A stretch of DNA of 64,000 nt from Tyzzerella sp. An114. GTDB taxonomy: Bacteria > Bacillota > Clostridia > Lachnospirales > Anaerotignaceae. The stretch spans positions 240,695-304,694 of the forward strand of contig NZ_NFLT01000002.1 of the NCBI RefSeq assembly GCF_002161055.1. Direction: 5' to 3'. Shown piece by piece: positions 27,901 through 37,152 of the stretch. A model generated the notes under the pieces. That model was not told where the DNA came from and did no database searches. It saw only the letters and a program-made list of their open reading frames with translations. The position numbers and the translations under genes are program-made. The number at the start of each line of letters is the position of its first letter. Positions within the stretch are counted from its first letter, which is position 1.

Positions 27901-28737
27901 GTTGTTCCTGAAAAGAAATTCCCAGGAATAGGTCTTGCAAAACCAAAAGTATTTATACCAGTATTCCCAGGAACAAACTGTGAATATGACTCTGCAAAAG
28001 CATTTATAAATGCTGGTGCTGACGTTGAAACTGTTGTTGTAAATAATCTTTCTGTTCAGGCTCTTGAAGAAACTATTGTTAAAATGGAAAAAACAATAAA
28101 ACAGTCACAGATAATAATGTTCCCAGGTGGATTTAGTGCTGGTGACGAGCCTGACGGTTCAGGTAAATTTATCGCTGCAACATTTAGAAATCCAAGAATA
28201 AAAGAAGCTGTTATGGACCTTTTAAATAACAGAGATGGTCTTATGCTTGGTATATGTAACGGTTTCCAGGCTCTTATTAAACTTGGTCTCGTTCCATATG
28301 GCGAAATAAGAGATATTGACGCTGAAAGTCCTACACTTACATTCAATAAAATAGGTCGTCACGTTTCATGCCTTGTTGATACAAAGATTACTTCAAATAA
28401 ATCACCATGGCTTTGGGGTGTTGAACCTGATGATATTCATACAATACCTGTATCTCATGGTGAAGGAAGATTTGTTGCTCCTAAACATGTTATTGATGAA
28501 CTTATAGCAAATGGACAGGTTGCAACTCAGTATGTTGACACAGCAGGAAAGGCAACTTATGATATAAGATACAATCCTAACGGCTCAATGATGGCTATTG
28601 AAGGTATAACAAGTCCAGACGGTCGTGTATTAGGAAAAATGGGACATTCTGAGCGTATTGGAAAAGGTCTTTATAAAAATGTTGCCGGAAATAAAAATCA
28701 GAAGATTTTTGAGTCTGGTGTAAACTACTTTAAATAA
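24961..28737 (+). CDS. purL: Phosphoribosylformylglycinamidine synthase, single chain
   Basis: 1258 residues joining the synthetase and glutaminase parts. Synthetase signatures: [91 protein letters not shown]. The glutaminase domain (from about residue 1000) has [30 protein letters not shown] and the nucleophile region [17 protein letters not shown], with [12 protein letters not shown]. It carries out the ATP- and glutamine-dependent fourth step of purine synthesis. It is apart from purC-purF-purB at 52-55 kb. The 224 bp upstream show no riboswitch I can recognise. Confidence 0.96.
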   Translation: [1258 protein letters not shown]

Positions 28738-28768
28738 ATAATTAATATATGTTTAGGGAGGTTTGGAC

Positions 28769-28867
28769 ATGAAAATAACAAATTTGGTTTTAAGCTCTGT
28801 GGCTTTTGTGGTTTCATCTGCATTACTTACAGTGTCTATAATTAATATACTTAAAAGAGATTATTGA
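28769..28867 (+). CDS. Small membrane peptide, 32 residues
   Basis: ATG at 28769 follows AGGGAGG with eight bases of spacing. The product, MKITNLVLSSVAFVVSSALL then TVSIINILKRDY, is one hydrophobic helix with a positively charged end, so it is probably inserted in the membrane. It starts 31 bases after the purL stop, so it may be co-transcribed. I recognise no family. Support comes from the strong ribosome site and the clean membrane-helix pattern; length alone gives little weight. Confidence 0.55.
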   Translation: MKITNLVLSSVAFVVSSALLTVSIINILKRDY

Positions 28868-28907
28868 TTATATTTGTTATATAATATTGTATAATTTTGT
28901 GCATTAT

Positions 28908-28966
28908 TAAATTAGGGTTGTATAATTTTGTTAAAATAATTTTTTAACAATCCCAACCCTAATTTA
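28908..28966. other. Nested dyad downstream of purL
   Basis: An outer 13-bp perfect inverted repeat, TAAATTAGGGTTG (28908-28920) with CAACCCTAATTTA (28954-28966), encloses an inner 9-bp one, TTGTTAAAA (28928-28936) with TTTTAACAA (28942-28950). No T-tract follows. It may be an mRNA 3' end structure, a small structured RNA, or a miniature repeat. The rest of the 338-bp gap holds only the gapA promoter. Confidence 0.6.
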
Positions 28967-29117
28967 GCATAATTATCATATTGATATAATTTGAGTTGTT
29001 AAAATAACTAAAAAATGCTGTTATAAGTTAAATATAAATGTCATATATCTATAAAAAAGTGGCGTATTTTGACTTAATTTTCCAAACATATATTTAATAA
29101 TGTTATAATAAAAAATG

Positions 29118-29146
29118 TTTAAAATATACTTGTTTTATGGTATAAT
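29118..29146 (+). promoter_or_regulatory. Promoter of gapA
   Basis: TATAAT at 29141-29146 follows TTTAAA at 29118-29123 with a 17-bp spacer. The leader is about 55 bases and ends in AGAGGAGGA before the ATG. Confidence 0.6.
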
Positions 29147-29205
29147 TTATAAAGGTAATAAACCTAAGGCTTTTTAAAAGTTTTAATAAGAGGAGGAATT
29201 TTTAA

Positions 29206-30213
<1,008 letters not shown>

Positions 30214-30233
30214 TTTTAATATTATTTTGCTAT

Positions 30234-30266
30234 AAAAGAGTGCAGATTTCTGCACTCTTTTTTTAT
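30234..30266 (+). terminator. Terminator of gapA
   Basis: AAAAGAGTGCAG pairs with CTGCACTCTTTT around a 4-base loop, then T-run. Confidence 0.9.
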
Positions 30267-30280
30267 TATTTTTAGACAAA

Positions 30281-30313
30281 TAAAAAGAGCTGATATTTTA
30301 AATATCAGCTCTT
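30281..30313 (-). terminator. Terminator of the second transaldolase
   Basis: On the minus strand AAGAGCTGATATTT pairs with AAATATCAGCTCTT and is followed by TTTTA. It sits just after the stop of the minus-strand gene and faces the gapA terminator. Confidence 0.85.
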
Positions 30314-30320
30314 AATTTCT

Positions 30321-30998
30321 TTAATAATCAAGCATTGTTTTATGATTGTCTTCTATTTTTTCAAAATCATTACAGAAATCATTTACAGCTTTGTCTGTTA
30401 CAGGATGTATATAAAGATTTCTTAAAACATCAAAAGATGCTGTTATAGCTTCAATTCCAAATTTTCCAAGTTCTAAAATTTGCTGTGAATTTTTGAAACT
30501 AGCTGCTACAACTTTACAATTAAAATTATGATTTTTTAAAAGAGTGTGTATATCTTTAGCAACTTGTACACCATCATAGCCTAAATTATCAAGTCTATTT
30601 ACATAAGGTGCAACAAATTTTGCTCCTGCTTTTGCAGCCATATAACCTTGCATGGCTGTGTATATTGCAGTTGCTGTAGTATTAATACCTTTCTTTGAAA
30701 GTATGTTTATAGCTTTTAATCCTTCTTCAGTTACAGGAACTTTTATATATGTATCTTTTCCAAATTTTTCTACTATATACTCAGCTTCTTTTACCATTTC
30801 ATCAGCATTTTTTGATAATACCTGACAATGAAGCATAGTATCTTTTGGAATTATATTTTTAATATCTTTAAGCTGTTCAAAAGGGTTTCTGTTTTCTTTT
30901 TTTAATATTGAAGGATTTGTTGTTACACCATCATAAGGAAAATAGTTGAATAAATATTTGATTTCTTCTAAATTTGCACTGTCAATCATTACAATCAT
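30321..30998 (-). CDS. Second transaldolase / FSA-family protein
   Basis: 225 residues of the short transaldolase family: MIDSANLEEIKYLFNYFPYDGVTTNPSILKKENR, Schiff-base lysine in DTYIKVPVTEEGLKAI, TTATAIYTAMQGYMAAKAGAKFVAPYVNRLDNL, and CKVVAASFKNSQQILELGKFG. It is divergent in sequence from the copy in the ula cluster and closer in style to fructose-6-phosphate-aldolase-like proteins (KNSQQ, NRLDNL), so the two may differ in substrate. AGGAGG precedes the ATG. It is a single-gene unit on the minus strand. Confidence 0.88.
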   Translation of the reverse strand: MIVMIDSANLEEIKYLFNYFPYDGVTTNPSILKKENRNPFEQLKDIKNIIPKDTMLHCQVLSKNADEMVKEAEYIVEKFGKDTYIKVPVTEEGLKAINILSKKGINTTATAIYTAMQGYMAAKAGAKFVAPYVNRLDNLGYDGVQVAKDIHTLLKNHNFNCKVVAASFKNSQQILELGKFGIEAITASFDVLRNLYIHPVTDKAVNDFCNDFEKIEDNHKTMLDY

Positions 30999-31162
30999 TG
31001 TTTTATGCCTCCTAAATATAAAGTTTTTAAAATAATCAAATCAAATTTTCCCTATTTATAAATCCTCCTTTCAAGGTAATTATAATATAACTGCAAAATA
31101 AAGTAAATATTATAGTATAAAAAGGTTTTTTATTGTAAATAAATGTCTGACATCAAATGTTT

Positions 31163-32689
31163 TTATTCAAAATAATTTCTGTCAAGATTTCTGTATTGTA
31201 TAGCTTCTCCAATATGTTTTACGGTTATATTTTCAGAATTATCAATGTCAGCTATTGTTCTTGCAATTTTAAGTGTTTTGTGATAACCTCTGGCACTCAT
31301 TTTTAAAGCTTCAAAAGCTCTTTTTATAATAGCTTTTTCATTTTTACCTAAAACACAGAATTTTTCTATTTGTGCTGGTGACATTTGAGAGTTAAACAAA
31401 ATATTTTCATTTTCAAAACGTTTTTTCTGTATGTTATGAGCTTTTATAACTCTTTTTAATATATCTTCAGAAGTTTCAGTTTTTGAATAATTTTCAAAAT
31501 CATCATAATTTATTTGTGATGCCTCAACCTGAATATCAATTCTATCAAGAAGAGGGCCGCTTATCTTATGAGTATATTTTATAATTTCATTATCTGTACA
31601 ATGGCAACGGTCATCTGTGCCATAATATCCACAAGGACAAGGGTTCATTGCTGCAACAAGCATAAAATCTGCCGGATATGTAAGTATTCCTTGGGCTCTT
31701 GATATTGTAACTGTTTTGTCTTCTAAAGGTTGTCTTAAAACTTCTAATGAACTCCTACTAAATTCCGGAAGTTCATCAAGAAATAATATTCCTCCTGTTG
31801 CCAGTGAGACTTCACCGGGACGAGGTATTCTACCACCACCTGCCAAAGCTGCTGATGATATAGTGTGATGAGGTGAGCGGAAAGGTCTTTCTTTTAATAA
31901 ATAGTTTTTGTCTTTTAAAAGTCCTGCCACACTGTATATTTTTGTTATGTTTATACATTCTTCAAAGGAAAGAGGTGGCATTATTGATGGAAGACGTTTT
32001 GCCATCATTGTTTTGCCAGAGCCGGGAGGTCCAATCATAAGTATATTGTGATATCCAGCAGCAGCAATTTCCATTGCTCTTTTTACATTTTCCTGTCCTT
32101 TTACATCGGAAAAGTCTAAATTATAGCTTGATGATTTTTGAATATTTTCTGATATATTATTCACATAAGGTTTTATATTATTGTTTTTTAAAAAATCTAT
32201 TAATTCATTTATGTTTTTTACAGGGAATATATTTGCACCTTTTATTAAACTGGCTTCATTTCTGTTTTCAAAAGGAACAATAAAATTTTCAATTCCTTCG
32301 TTATAGAGTGAAAATACCATTGGTAATATGCCGTTTATAGGCTTTATTGTTCCATCAAGAGATAATTCACCAGTGAACATAAATTTTTCTGTACTTTTTA
32401 TATTTATAATACCCATACATGACAGTATACCAACAGCAATAGGAAGGTCAAAGGAAGGTCCTTCTTTTCTTATGTCTGCTGGTGCAAGATTTACTGTTAT
32501 TCTTTTAACAGGAAATGATATATTTGAATTTTTTATAGCTGTTTTGACTCTCTCTTTTGACTCTTTGACTGCTGAATCAGGTAATCCGACTATATCAAAA
32601 GCAGGCATTCCGTTGCTTATATCTACTTCAACATCAATTCTATTTCCATCAATACCAAAAAGAGCACAGCTTATAATTTTTGAGAGCAT
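31163..32689 (-). CDS. comM: ComM/YifB family Mg-chelatase-like AAA+ ATPase
   Basis: 508 residues from the ATG at 32689. N-terminal ChlI-like domain: GNRIDVEVDISNGMPAFDIVGLPDSAVKESKERVKTAIKNS and NLAPADIRKEGPSFDLPIAVGIL. AAA+ core: Walker A MIGPPGSGKTMMAKRLP, SFRSPHHTIS-like segment (PFRSPHHTISSAALAGGG), Walker B ILFLDELPEF, and a cysteine-rich NPCPCGYYGTDDRCHC. In Gram-negatives ComM is a helicase promoting branch migration in transformation; the Firmicutes role is less clear. It is divergent from dprA, another DNA-uptake gene. An in-frame start at 32728 lacks a ribosome site. Confidence 0.93.
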   Translation of the reverse strand: MLSKIISCALFGIDGNRIDVEVDISNGMPAFDIVGLPDSAVKESKERVKTAIKNSNISFPVKRITVNLAPADIRKEGPSFDLPIAVGILSCMGIINIKSTEKFMFTGELSLDGTIKPINGILPMVFSLYNEGIENFIVPFENRNEASLIKGANIFPVKNINELIDFLKNNNIKPYVNNISENIQKSSSYNLDFSDVKGQENVKRAMEIAAAGYHNILMIGPPGSGKTMMAKRLPSIMPPLSFEECINITKIYSVAGLLKDKNYLLKERPFRSPHHTISSAALAGGGRIPRPGEVSLATGGILFLDELPEFSRSSLEVLRQPLEDKTVTISRAQGILTYPADFMLVAAMNPCPCGYYGTDDRCHCTDNEIIKYTHKISGPLLDRIDIQVEASQINYDDFENYSKTETSEDILKRVIKAHNIQKKRFENENILFNSQMSPAQIEKFCVLGKNEKAIIKRAFEALKMSARGYHKTLKIARTIADIDNSENITVKHIGEAIQYRNLDRNYFE

Positions 32690-32860
32690 AATAAAAAACC
32701 TCTTTTCTTGTTTTATATTAAAAATCATATCAATTATTTAAAATTTTTTCTACATATTTATATAGTTTTAAAAAATTTTTTGAATTGCTTAAAGGCTTTA
32801 AATTAAAGGAAAAACATAATTTTTTTAAAAGTTTTATACTGGTGGGACAAAAAAATTTTA

Positions 32861-32889
32861 TTGAATTTATTCCAAAAAGAATATATTAT
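32861..32889 (+). promoter_or_regulatory. Promoter of dprA
   Basis: TTGAAT, a 17-bp spacer and TATTAT form a good sigma-A-type promoter 36 bases before the dprA start. The GGGGGGA ribosome site follows. Confidence 0.65.
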
Positions 32890-32924
32890 AGTGTGCATAA
32901 TGAGAAAATGGGGGGATAAAAGAT

Positions 32925-34022
32925 ATGGATACAGATTTTTATATGCTGTGGCTTTCAAATATTTATGGCGTTGGAAGAAAGAAAATTTTTCAACTTATTG
33001 AATATTTTAAAAACCCCGAAAATATTTGGAGTGCAGATAGTGTTGAACTTTCAAAGATTGAAGGCGTAAAATACGAAACTGTAATGAAAATAATTAAATC
33101 CAGAAATGAAGATAATATTTATAAAATTATTGAAAATATGGATAAAGACAATATAAATTTCATATCGTATTTTGATGATAAATATCCTAAAAGCCTTAAA
33201 AATATATATGACCCCCCTTTAGGTCTTTATATTAAAGGAACAATGCCTGATGATGGTCTTGAAAGAATAAGCATAATAGGCACAAGAAGATGTACTGAAT
33301 ATGGTAAAAGTGTAGGATTTAATATTGCGAAAGATTTGGGAGAAAGAAACTTTGTTATTGTAAGTGGTATGGCAAGAGGTATTGACACTGTTGCACATAA
33401 AGGAGCTATTGCTGGAAAAGGCAAAACAATAGCTGTTTTAGGAAATGGTATTGATATTTGTTATCCTTCTGAAAATAGAAGTCTTATGGAAAAAATAATA
33501 AATAATGGGTGTGTTATTTCTGAATATCCACCTAAAACAGCTCCTTTATCTTATAATTTTCCAGCAAGAAATAGAATAATAAGTGGTCTTTCTAGAGCTG
33601 TTGTTGTAGTTGAAGCTGGATTAAACAGCGGAACATTCTCAACAGTTGAAAGTGCTTTGGAAAATGGTAGAGATGTTTTTGCTGTTCCGGGAAATATAAC
33701 AAGTAAATATAGTGCTGGAACAAATGAACTTATAAAACAAGGTTGTCCTCCTATAACAAGTTTTGATGATATTCTCTTTGAACTTGGTATATCCTATGAG
33801 GAAGAAGAAAAAGAAAAATATATAAATGAAACAACAGAAAATATGTCAGATGATGAAAAGGCTGTTTATGAATTTCTTTCCTTTGAACCTGTCAGTGTTG
33901 ATGAAATAGTAAATAAACTTAAAAAAGATATAACAGAGATACAGTATATTTTGTTTACCCTTGAAATTTCAGGGTATATACAAAAACTGCCTTCTATGAA
34001 ATATATTAGGAAACTTAGTTAA
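32925..34022 (+). CDS. dprA: DNA processing protein DprA
   Basis: 365 residues. A short N-terminal helical/SAM-like part (GVGRKKIFQLIEYF) leads to the Rossmann domain: DKYPKSLKNIYDPPLGLYIKG, SIIGTRRCTEYGKSVGFNIAKDLGERNFVIVSGMARGIDTVAHKGAI, TIAVLGNGIDICYPSENRSL, SEYPPKTAPLSYNFPARNRIISGLSRAVVVVEAGLNSGTFSTVESALENGRDVFAVPGNI. A winged-helix-like C-terminus follows. It loads RecA on incoming single-stranded DNA. It lies 11 bp ahead of topA, the usual pairing in Firmicutes. Confidence 0.96.
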   Translation: MDTDFYMLWLSNIYGVGRKKIFQLIEYFKNPENIWSADSVELSKIEGVKYETVMKIIKSRNEDNIYKIIENMDKDNINFISYFDDKYPKSLKNIYDPPLGLYIKGTMPDDGLERISIIGTRRCTEYGKSVGFNIAKDLGERNFVIVSGMARGIDTVAHKGAIAGKGKTIAVLGNGIDICYPSENRSLMEKIINNGCVISEYPPKTAPLSYNFPARNRIISGLSRAVVVVEAGLNSGTFSTVESALENGRDVFAVPGNITSKYSAGTNELIKQGCPPITSFDDILFELGISYEEEEKEKYINETTENMSDDEKAVYEFLSFEPVSVDEIVNKLKKDITEIQYILFTLEISGYIQKLPSMKYIRKLS

Positions 34023-34033
34023 AGAGGTGGAAT

Positions 34034-36133
34034 ATGGCTACTGCAAATAAAAAAGAAAAATCTGTCAAGAAAAATTTAGTTATTGTTGAGTCACCTGCAA
34101 AGGCAAAAACAATTAAAAAATTTCTTGGAAGTTCATATAAAATAGAGGCTTCTATGGGTCATGTTAGAGACCTTCCTAAAAGCCAAATGGGTATTGATAT
34201 AGAAAACGATTTTGAACCTAAATATATAACTATAAGAGGAAAAGGTGAGCTTTTAAGCAAACTTAGAAAAGAAGCTAAAAGTGCTGATAAAGTTTATCTT
34301 GCAACTGACCCTGACCGTGAGGGAGAGGCTATAAGTTGGCATCTTATAACAGCTTTAAATCTTGATGAAAAAGATGTAAGCAGAATTACATTTAACGAGA
34401 TAACAAAAAATGCTGTTAAAAAATCTATAAAAGAGGCAAGGGATATTGATATGGACCTTGTAAATGCTCAACAGGCAAGACGTGTTCTTGATAGAGTTGT
34501 TGGGTATACTATAAGTCCTCTTTTATGGCAAAAGGTGAAAAAAGGCTTAAGTGCTGGACGTGTTCAGTCTGTTGCATTAAGAATAATATGTGACAGGGAA
34601 GAAGAAATAAACAGTTTCATTCCTGAAGAATATTGGTCAATAGAGGCTATTTTAAAAGATAAGAATAATAAAAAAATTGCAACAAGATTTGTTGGAATAA
34701 AAGATGGAAAAATAGAACTTAAAAGTAAAGATGAAGTTGATAAAATACTTTCAGACCTTGAAAATTGTGATTTTGTTGTTGAGGAAAATAAAAAGGGAAC
34801 AAGGGTTAAAAATCCTATTGCTCCATTTACAACAAGTACACTTCAACAGGAAGCAAGTAAACATCTTAATATGACAACTCAAAAAACAATGATGGTTGCT
34901 CAGCAGCTTTATGAGGGTGTTGATATACAGGGAGAGGGCACAGTTGGTCTTGTGTCATATATAAGAACTGACTCTGTAAGAATTTCTGATGAAGCCTATG
35001 AAGACGCAAAAAGCTTTATACTTGGGAATTTCCCTAGTGAATACTTAAATCCTGAAAGAGCTGTATATAAATCAAAGGGTAAAACTCAAGATGCTCATGA
35101 GGCTATTCGTCCAACAAATGCATCGAGAACTCCAGACAGTGTTAAGGAGTCTTTGACAAAAGAGCAATATAAACTTTATAAACTTATATGGGAAAGATTT
35201 ATAGCAAGTCAAATGGCTCCTGCCGTGTATGAGACACAGTCTATAAAAATATTTGCTGATAAATATGTTTTTAGAGCGTCAGGTTCTGTAATTAAATTTA
35301 AAGGTTTCCTTGAAGTTTATGATAAAAACGATGATGAAAAGGCGGAAGGTAAAATACCGGAGGTTGAGAAAGGTACTGTGTTAAAAGTTAATGAAATAGT
35401 ACCGGCACAGCATTTTACACAGCCACCACCACGTTTTACAGATGCTTCTCTTGTAAAAACTCTTGAGGAAATTGGAGTAGGTAGACCAAGTACCTATGCT
35501 CCAACATTGACAATAATACAATCAAGAAATTATGTTGTAAAAGAGGCTAAAATGCTTTATCCAACAGAATTAGGTGAAGTTGTAAATGATGTTATGAAAA
35601 TGTATTTCCCTGATATTGTTGATATTGATTTTACAGCCCATATGGAGGATAATCTTGACCAAGTAGAACTTGGAAAACAGGAATGGAAACAGATTATAAG
35701 AGATTTTTATCCTGATTTTAGTAAAGCTGTTTCTGATGCACAAGAAAAACTTAGTAAAGTTGAGATTAAAGACGAAGTTACAGATGTCATATGTGATAAG
35801 TGCGGAAGAAATATGGTTGTAAAATATGGAAAATATGGTAAATTCCTTGCCTGTCCAGGATTTCCAGAATGCCAGAATGCAAAACCATTCTTTGAAGATG
35901 CAGGGGTTTTATGCCCTCAATGTGGCGGAAAAGTTCAGATTAAAAAGACTAAAAAAGGTAGAAAATATTTTGGATGTGAAAATAATCCTGAGTGCGATTT
36001 TATGTCTTGGAATAAGCCAACAGGTGAAAAATGTCCACAGTGTGGAAGCTATATGGTTGAAAAGGGAACTAAAAATCCTAAAATCGTTTGTTCCAATGTA
36101 CAGTGTGGATATATAGAGGAGTCAAAAAAATAG
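34034..36133 (+). CDS. topA: DNA topoisomerase I
   Basis: 699 residues, type IA. Toprim domain LVIVESPAKAKTIKKFLG and YLATDPDREGEAISWHL; catalytic tyrosine in VGLVSYIRTDSVRISDEAY (about residue 307); PPPRFTDASLVKTLEEIGVGRPSTYAPTL. Three C-terminal zinc fingers are complete: CDKCGRN with CPGFPEC, CPQCGG with CENNPEC, and CPQCGS with CSNVQC. It relaxes negative supercoils. It begins 11 bp after dprA and is probably co-transcribed. Confidence 0.97.
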   Translation: MATANKKEKSVKKNLVIVESPAKAKTIKKFLGSSYKIEASMGHVRDLPKSQMGIDIENDFEPKYITIRGKGELLSKLRKEAKSADKVYLATDPDREGEAISWHLITALNLDEKDVSRITFNEITKNAVKKSIKEARDIDMDLVNAQQARRVLDRVVGYTISPLLWQKVKKGLSAGRVQSVALRIICDREEEINSFIPEEYWSIEAILKDKNNKKIATRFVGIKDGKIELKSKDEVDKILSDLENCDFVVEENKKGTRVKNPIAPFTTSTLQQEASKHLNMTTQKTMMVAQQLYEGVDIQGEGTVGLVSYIRTDSVRISDEAYEDAKSFILGNFPSEYLNPERAVYKSKGKTQDAHEAIRPTNASRTPDSVKESLTKEQYKLYKLIWERFIASQMAPAVYETQSIKIFADKYVFRASGSVIKFKGFLEVYDKNDDEKAEGKIPEVEKGTVLKVNEIVPAQHFTQPPPRFTDASLVKTLEEIGVGRPSTYAPTLTIIQSRNYVVKEAKMLYPTELGEVVNDVMKMYFPDIVDIDFTAHMEDNLDQVELGKQEWKQIIRDFYPDFSKAVSDAQEKLSKVEIKDEVTDVICDKCGRNMVVKYGKYGKFLACPGFPECQNAKPFFEDAGVLCPQCGGKVQIKKTKKGRKYFGCENNPECDFMSWNKPTGEKCPQCGSYMVEKGTKNPKIVCSNVQCGYIEESKK

Positions 36134-36181
36134 TATTTTAAATTTATTAAAAATTAAAATATAAATTGTAAAATAAAATAG

Positions 36182-36210
36182 TTGTAATATTTTTTTAGTT
36201 ATGATATAAT
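36182..36210 (+). promoter_or_regulatory. Promoter of rpsB
   Basis: TTGTAA (36182-36187), 17-bp spacer and TATAAT (36205-36210). Transcription would start near 36217, giving a leader of about 100 bases. Confidence 0.7.
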
Positions 36211-36237
36211 ACCACAGGTAACTAATAAAACACACTT

Positions 36238-36291
36238 ATCTCAAAGCAGAACTGGTGCTTTTTAAAAAGGTTGTTGTCTGCGAATTGAGAT
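36238..36291 (+). ncRNA. Structured rpsB leader, candidate autoregulatory element
   Basis: ATCTCAA (36238-36244) pairs with TTGAGAT (36285-36291), and GCAGA (36246-36250) with TCTGC (36277-36281), with a small asymmetric loop between and a 26-base apical region. The stem ends 28 bases before the ATG of rpsB, directly ahead of GGGGAGG. Ribosomal-protein leaders often bind their own product; binding of S2 here is inference. Confidence 0.55.
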
Positions 36292-36319
36292 GGGGAGGAT
36301 TAACCAGAGGAGGATAAAA

Positions 36320-37051
36320 ATGAGCGTTATATCAATGAAACAGTTATTAGAAGCAGGTGTTCATTTTGGACATCAGACAAGAAGATGGAACCCTAAAATG
36401 GCTGAATACATCTTCGCAGAAAGAAACGGTATCTACATCATCGACCTTCAGAAAACAGTAAAGAAAGTTGACGAAGCTTACTTTGCAGTTGCTGAAGCTA
36501 TCAAAGAAGGTGGAGAAATCCTTTTCGTAGGTACAAAGAAACAGGCTCAGGATTCAATCAAAGAAGAAGCTGAAAGATGTGGAATGTACTACGTAAACCA
36601 GAGATGGTTAGGTGGTATGCTTACAAACTTTGAAACAATCAAAACAAGAATTGCAAGATTAAAAGAGCTTGAAGAAATGCAGGCTGACGGAACTTTCGAA
36701 GTTCTTCCTAAAAAAGAAGTTGCTGCATTACTTCACGAAAAAGAAAAATTAGACAAGAACCTTGGCGGAATTAAAGAAATGAAAAAAATTCCAGATGTTA
36801 TGTTCGTTGTTGACCCAAGAAAAGAAAGAATAGCAATCCAGGAAGCTCATACACTTGGTATTCCAATCGTTGCTATTGTTGATACAAACTGTGACCCTGA
36901 AGAAGTTGATTATGTAATCCCAGGTAATGACGATGCTATCCGTGCAGTAAAACTTATCGCTGCTAAGATTGCTGATGCAGTTATCGAATCAAGACAGGGC
37001 GAGCAGACAACTGCTGCTGAAGAAGAAGTAGAAGAAGCAACAGCTGAATAA
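36320..37051 (+). CDS. rpsB: 30S ribosomal protein S2
   Basis: 243 residues from the ATG at 36320, preceded by AGAGGAGG. S2 signatures: [84 protein letters not shown], and [56 protein letters not shown]. The tail is glutamate-rich. Optimal codon use marks high expression. An attenuator-like hairpin separates it from tsf. Confidence 0.97.
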   Translation: MSVISMKQLLEAGVHFGHQTRRWNPKMAEYIFAERNGIYIIDLQKTVKKVDEAYFAVAEAIKEGGEILFVGTKKQAQDSIKEEAERCGMYYVNQRWLGGMLTNFETIKTRIARLKELEEMQADGTFEVLPKKEVAALLHEKEKLDKNLGGIKEMKKIPDVMFVVDPRKERIAIQEAHTLGIPIVAIVDTNCDPEEVDYVIPGNDDAIRAVKLIAAKIADAVIESRQGEQTTAAEEEVEEATAE

Positions 37052-37069
37052 TTTTAAAAGAGTATGCCC

Positions 37070-37104
37070 AGACCTCAGCCATAAGATAAATGGGCTGAGG
37101 TCTT
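37070..37104 (+). terminator. Hairpin between rpsB and tsf
   Basis: AGACCTCAGCC pairs with GGCTGAGGTCT around an 11-base loop, followed by a short TT. The weak T-tract suggests partial termination that would lower tsf expression relative to rpsB. Confidence 0.7.
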
Positions 37105-37152
37105 TCAAGTTAAAGAACGAAATATAAAACCCAGATATGGAGGTATATTAAA

